64,000 nt of DNA, taken from the NCBI RefSeq assembly GCF_008642295.1, contig NZ_CP029190.1, positions 6,803,501 to 6,867,500 on the forward strand, written 5' to 3'. Both the position numbers and the translations under genes were made by a program. This document shows positions 60,278 to 64,000 of this stretch, piece by piece. This DNA is from Streptomyces venezuelae (lineage in GTDB: Bacteria > Actinomycetota > Actinomycetes > Streptomycetales > Streptomycetaceae). Each line of letters opens with the position of its first letter. Positions within the stretch are counted from its first letter, which is position 1. Below the pieces are notes generated by a model. The model was not told the DNA's origin. It worked only from the letters and a program-made list of their open reading frames with translations, and searched no databases.

Positions 60278-63049
60278 GTGACCCTCCGTCCCTTTCTCGG
60301 TCCTCTGATCGGCACCGTCCTGCCGGCACTGCTGATCACCCTCCCGGCGGCTCCCGCCCGGGCAGCCGACGTCAACGACGGCATCGAGACCGACCGCACC
60401 GCCCGGCAGATCGCCCCCGGAATCCGCCTGGAGTCCTACGACCGTCTCCACGCCGACCGCTGGCTGCGCATCGACGAACTCCTCGTCGACCTCGCCGCCC
60501 CCGGCCTGCGCGCCGAATACCTCGGCGGGCCCGGAACCCTCACCGCAGCCGCCGCCCGCCACCCCGCCGGACGCGGCCGGCGCGTGGTCGCCGCCGTCAA
60601 CGGGGACTTCTTCGACATCCGCCGCACCGGCGCCCCGCTCGGCCCGGGCGTCGCCGACGGCCGTCTGCTGCACTCCCCGTCACCCGGCGCGGGCACCGCC
60701 GTCGGCTTCGGCCCCGGACCGGTCGGCCGGGTGCTGCGCCTCGCCCTCGCCGGTACGGTCACCCTGCCCGGCTCCGGCCCGCTGCCCCTCGCCGGGTTCA
60801 ACTCCGCCCGCCCGCCCGCCGAAGGCATCACCGCCTACACCGCGGACTGGGCCGGCTCCGGCCCCGCCCTGCCGCCGGGCGCGGACGCCGAGGCCGACGT
60901 ACGGGACGGCGTGGTCACCGCCGTACGGCAGCCGGGCCGCGGCACCGAGCCACCGCCCGGGACCACCCTGCTGGCGGGGCGCGGCGACGCCGCGGCGGAG
61001 CTGGCGGCGCTGAGCCCCGGCGACCGGGTCGGCATCACGGCCGGCCCCGCCGCCGGCTCCGGCCCCCTTCCCACGGCGGCCATCGGCGGACGGGAACAGC
61101 TGGTCGTCCACGGGGTGCCGCAGAACCACGACCGGTCCCGCAACAACTTCGCCGCCCCGCGCACCGCCGTCGGCTTCTCCCGGGACGGCCGGTATCTGCG
61201 CATCCTGACGGTCGACGGCCGGCAGCGCGACAGCGCGGGCATGACCCTGACCGCGCTCGGCCGGCTGCTCCACGAGCGGGGCGCGTACAACGCGCTGAAC
61301 CTGGACGGCGGCGGCTCCAGCACCCTGCTCGCGGGCCGCAGCGGAGACACCGCGCTCAGCCTGGAGAACTCCCCGTCCGACGGCCGCCTCCGCACGGTCC
61401 CCAACGGTCTGGTCCTCACCGTCGCGGACGGCACCGGCCGGGCCGCCGGCCACCGGGTCGAGGCGCCGGCCGGCTCCACCCGGGCCTTCCCCGGCCTCAC
61501 CCGCACCCTCACCGCCGTCGGGTACGACGACATGTACGCCCCGGCCGCGGCCGGCGGGCCCGACTGGTGGACCACCCCGGGCAGCGCGGGCTGGGTCGGA
61601 CCGGACGGAGTCTTCCACGCGGTCCGGCCGGGCGGTGCCTTCGTACACGCCGGGCGGGCGCCCGCCGACGGCGCCATCCGGCTGGACGTGCTGGGCGCGC
61701 TGACCCGGATCCGGCCGGTGCCCGACCGGATCGGCCTCGCCGACCGGGCCGAACAGGGCACTTTCCGGCTGGCCGGATTCGATGCCCAGGGCGCGGCGGC
61801 ACCCGTGGAGGGGCGGGACGTGCGCTGGGAGTACGACCGCTCACGGTGGCAGGTCGCGGACGACGGCCGGGGCGGCTTCACCCTGACGGCCCGGGTCGCC
61901 CGGGCCACCGGAGTGCTGAAGGCCACCGTCCCGGCCACCGGGACCACCGTCGAACTCGCCGTGGGCGTCGGCTCGGTGCAGCGTACGGTGACCGGATTCG
62001 ACGAGGCCGCCCGCTGGACCGGCTCCGGGGCCGGCCCGGCGGACGGCCACCGGGGCACCGGCCTGCGGCTGTCCGCAGGCGCGACCGGGGAATCCGCCCG
62101 GCCGCCCCGGCCCCTGCCGCTGCCCGATCCGGTGCGCAGCCTCGGGCTGTGGGTGCGCGGGGACGGCTCCGGTATCCGGCCGGTGCTGCGGCTGACCGAT
62201 GCGGACTGGGCCGAACTCGCGCTCCGCGGCCCGGCCGTGGAGTGGGCCGGCTGGCGCCGGATCACCCTGCCGGTGCCGGCCGCCGCCGAACGGCCGCTCA
62301 GGCTCACCGGCCTGGCCGCGAGCGGCGGCACCCGGACCGGAAAACTGGTGGTGGACACCCTGACGGCCACCGGCCCGGACCCGGGTCCGGCGCCCGCCGC
62401 CCCGTCGGCGGAACAGGACCCCGGGCCGGCCACGGCCGCCGAAGTCCGGGCCCGGAGCTGGCGGTTCGGCGTACTGCCGGCCGGGCTGCCGGAGCCGGAA
62501 CGCAAGCGGGCGCTGGCAGAACTGCGTGCGGGCGCCCCCGACTTCATCCTGACGCAGGACGCGGCCACCGGAGACGGCCTCCGGCCGGTGCCGGGCACCG
62601 CGTCCTTCCGCCACCGGGGCGTCCGGTTCCTCCCGCTCGACACCGGCCGGAAGACCCTCCAGGGCGGCGGACTCGCGCGGCTCCGCGCCCTGCGCGCCGC
62701 GCTCGCGGAGGCCGCCCTGGACCGGGACACCGGCGCGCTGGTCCTCGTACAGCCCTACGCGGGAGCGGACCGGGTGGACCGGAAGGAGGCGGCGCTGTGG
62801 ACCCGGTGGCTCGCGGAGTTCCGGCGTACCTCGGGCAAGGGAACGGCGGTGATCTCGCTGGACTCCCCGGAGCCGGGATCGGCCCGTTCCGAGGGCGTGC
62901 TCTCCCACGCTGTGGGAGTCTCGGGCTGGGCCCTGGTGGGCGCGGACGCCTTCGACCGCCCCGCCCCAGGAGCCCCCGCCGGCCCCAACCCCGCCCCCAC
63001 CGGCCGCCCCTGGCTCGCCGTCCACTCCGTCACAGCTCCACGAGGGTGA
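60278..63049 (+). CDS. secreted phosphodiester glycosidase family protein
   Basis: A 923-residue exported protein. The signal peptide (MTLRPFLGPLIGTVLPALLITLPAAPARA) favours the GTG at 60278; GTGs at 60275 and 60248 are alternatives. The catalytic region has VAAVNGDFFDIRRTGAPLG (about 110-128), QNHDRSRNNFAAPRTAVGF and the hallmark NLDGGGSST (about 343-351), as in NAGPA-type enzymes that cleave GlcNAc-phosphodiesters. Further beta-rich segments, including DVNDGIE... and a C-terminal region from about 710 with ILTQDAAT, follow. It likely trims wall or surface phosphodiesters outside the cell (inference). Its 3' end overlaps the ABC ATPase gene by 20 bases. Confidence 0.86.
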   Translation: MTLRPFLGPLIGTVLPALLITLPAAPARAADVNDGIETDRTARQIAPGIRLESYDRLHADRWLRIDELLVDLAAPGLRAEYLGGPGTLTAAAARHPAGRGRRVVAAVNGDFFDIRRTGAPLGPGVADGRLLHSPSPGAGTAVGFGPGPVGRVLRLALAGTVTLPGSGPLPLAGFNSARPPAEGITAYTADWAGSGPALPPGADAEADVRDGVVTAVRQPGRGTEPPPGTTLLAGRGDAAAELAALSPGDRVGITAGPAAGSGPLPTAAIGGREQLVVHGVPQNHDRSRNNFAAPRTAVGFSRDGRYLRILTVDGRQRDSAGMTLTALGRLLHERGAYNALNLDGGGSSTLLAGRSGDTALSLENSPSDGRLRTVPNGLVLTVADGTGRAAGHRVEAPAGSTRAFPGLTRTLTAVGYDDMYAPAAAGGPDWWTTPGSAGWVGPDGVFHAVRPGGAFVHAGRAPADGAIRLDVLGALTRIRPVPDRIGLADRAEQGTFRLAGFDAQGAAAPVEGRDVRWEYDRSRWQVADDGRGGFTLTARVARATGVLKATVPATGTTVELAVGVGSVQRTVTGFDEAARWTGSGAGPADGHRGTGLRLSAGATGESARPPRPLPLPDPVRSLGLWVRGDGSGIRPVLRLTDADWAELALRGPAVEWAGWRRITLPVPAAAERPLRLTGLAASGGTRTGKLVVDTLTATGPDPGPAPAAPSAEQDPGPATAAEVRARSWRFGVLPAGLPEPERKRALAELRAGAPDFILTQDAATGDGLRPVPGTASFRHRGVRFLPLDTGRKTLQGGGLARLRALRAALAEAALDRDTGALVLVQPYAGADRVDRKEAALWTRWLAEFRRTSGKGTAVISLDSPEPGSARSEGVLSHAVGVSGWALVGADAFDRPAPGAPAGPNPAPTGRPWLAVHSVTAPRG

Positions 63050-64000
63050 CCTCGGTGGCCTTGACGCTCGTCCAGACCGGCGCCCCCTCGGACAGCCGGA
63101 GTTCGGCCGCCGCCGCCGGGGTGATCTCGGCGACCAGGTCCGGGGACTCCGGGGAGGTGATCAGGACCCGCAGTCGGCTGCCCGCCGAGGTGATCTCGCG
63201 GATGGTTCCCGGCCAGGTGTTGCGGGGGCTGCCGCTCGGGCGTTCCCGGTGGACGGAGACCGCCTCGGGCGCGATGATCGCGAGCATCCGGGTGCCCTCC
63301 GGCAGGGAGTCGGCCGCGACCAGCCGGCCGCCGCCGTCCAGCACCAGGTCCTCGGCCCCGGCGGTGCCGGGCCAGGCATTGCGGCCCAGCATCCGGGCCA
63401 CCCACGGGGACCGCGGATGCCGGGTCACCTCGGCCGGCGGGGCGTCCTGCAGGGCCCGTCCGTCCGCCAGGACCAGCACCCGGTCCGCGAGGGACACCGC
63501 CTCGACGGGATCGTGCGTGACGATCAGGCAGACCCCGCCGAAGCCCGCCAGATGGCTGCGCAGGGTGTGCCGGACGCGCACCCGGGTGGTCTGGTCGAGC
63601 GCGGCCAGCGGCTCGTCCAGGAGCAGCAGCCGGGGCCGGGCGGCCAGCGCCCGGGCCAGCGCCACCCGCTGCGCCTGCCCGCCGGACAGCTCGGCCGGCT
63701 TGCGGTGGGCCAGATGGCCGACCCCGAGCCGGTCCAGCCACTCCCGGGCGGCGCGGCGGGCCTCGGCGCGCGGCACCCCGCGGGCGCGCAGCCCGTACGC
63801 CGTGTTGGCCAGCGCGTTCAGGTGCGGGAACAGGGCACCGTCCTGCGGGACCCAGGCGACCTGACGCCGGTGCGGCGGCAGGTCGGTCACCTCGGTGTCG
63901 CCGAGCCGCAGGGTGGCATGGGCCCGGGGGGTCAGGCCCAGCAGGGCACGCAGCAGGGTGGTCTTGCCGGCCCCGTTCTCGCCGACCACGGCGATGGTGG
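63030..64000 (-). CDS. molybdate-type ABC transporter ATP-binding protein (partial)
   Basis: The gene runs off the right edge; the visible 320-odd residues lack only a short N-terminus. Walker A is VGENGAGKTT, the signature LSGGQAQRVALARAL and Walker B LLLLDEPLAALD, followed by the switch His in IVTHDP. The C-terminal part (from about 250) carries a TOBE-like domain (RNTWPGTIREITSAGSRLRVLI...LSEGAPVWTSVKATEVTLVEL), as in ModC. It should energise molybdate or tungstate uptake; iron or another oxyanion is possible. The permease and binding protein would lie upstream, outside the window. Confidence 0.88.
   Translation of the reverse strand, partial: TIAVVGENGAGKTTLLRALLGLTPRAHATLRLGDTEVTDLPPHRRQVAWVPQDGALFPHLNALANTAYGLRARGVPRAEARRAAREWLDRLGVGHLAHRKPAELSGGQAQRVALARALAARPRLLLLDEPLAALDQTTRVRVRHTLRSHLAGFGGVCLIVTHDPVEAVSLADRVLVLADGRALQDAPPAEVTRHPRSPWVARMLGRNAWPGTAGAEDLVLDGGGRLVAADSLPEGTRMLAIIAPEAVSVHRERPSGSPRNTWPGTIREITSAGSRLRVLITSPESPDLVAEITPAAAAELRLSEGAPVWTSVKATEVTLVEL

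Overview
The window is chromosomal DNA from a high-GC actinomycete, almost certainly Streptomyces or a close relative. The signs are extreme third-position GC bias in every credible gene, frequent GTG/TTG starts behind AGGAG-type ribosome sites, mycothiol-dependent and F420/deazaflavin-type enzyme families, a streptophobe-family membrane protein and several DUF families typical of Streptomyces. No rRNA, tRNA, CRISPR array, plasmid or phage module, or recognisable biosynthetic gene cluster was seen. All calls rest on reading the sequence and family memory; no database search was run.

Layout. 1-5.6 kb: end of an unknown gene, a lysophospholipid acyltransferase, a small thioredoxin, a flavin reductase, the electron-transfer flavoprotein pair etfB-etfA with a strong terminator, and an HpcH/HpaI-type aldolase. 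5.6-12.7 kb: a 14-repeat WD40 protein, a tiny membrane protein, a LacI regulator, a P-loop kinase-NUDIX fusion, an MBL hydrolase and an M20 dipeptidase. 12.8-19.2 kb: a geranylgeranyl-reductase-type flavoprotein, a deazaflavin-type nitroreductase divergent from a TetR regulator with two matching operators between them, a mycothiol-dependent maleylpyruvate-isomerase-type protein coupled to a small membrane protein, an AlkB-type oxygenase, a ROK regulator and a serine-kinase-type anti-sigma factor. 19.5-30.4 kb: a Cds1-like cysteine desulfhydrase, two tandem paralogous lipoproteins, an SRPBCC protein, a large membrane protein with a GHSQG hydrolase motif overlapping tail-to-tail with a beta-helix/CbbX-type AAA+ protein, an Rv1733c-like membrane protein, a MOSC protein and a DUF6643-like protein.

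30.6-39.5 kb: an HpnB-like glycosyltransferase, a GC-rich gene-free stretch with degenerate repeats, a racemase, a TlrC-like ABC-F protein behind an unusual palindromic promoter region, a PH-like membrane protein, Lnt, a NUDIX protein, an AraC/VOC pair and a secreted trypsin-like protease. 39.7-46.7 kb: a GT39-type membrane glycosyltransferase, a GNAT-AAA fusion, an amidinotransferase, a Tm-1-like protein, a NUDIX protein and a His-rich cation diffusion facilitator. 46.9-53.9 kb: a signalling/transport block containing a double-FHA ABC half-transporter, an uncharacterised 227-aa protein translationally coupled to a soluble Ser/Thr kinase, a streptophobe membrane protein and a DUF6777 protein. 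53.9-55.3 kb: a less GC-rich accessory patch (DUF1963-like protein, orphan 118-aa protein, IS5-type transposase remnant). 55.3-64 kb: an NlpC/P60 wall hydrolase, an SPFH protein, an SRPBCC protein, a PAS-GAF-SpoIIE-HATPase phosphatase, a secreted phosphodiester glycosidase and a truncated molybdate-type ABC ATPase.

The most system-like stretch is 46.9-51.3 kb, where kinase, phosphothreonine-reader and transporter functions lie in one gene string. Other points of interest are the ABC-F regulatory region, the TetR operator pair, the beta-helix/AAA+ protein paired with a membrane hydrolase, and several short tandem repeats that sit exactly on stop codons or in coding regions.
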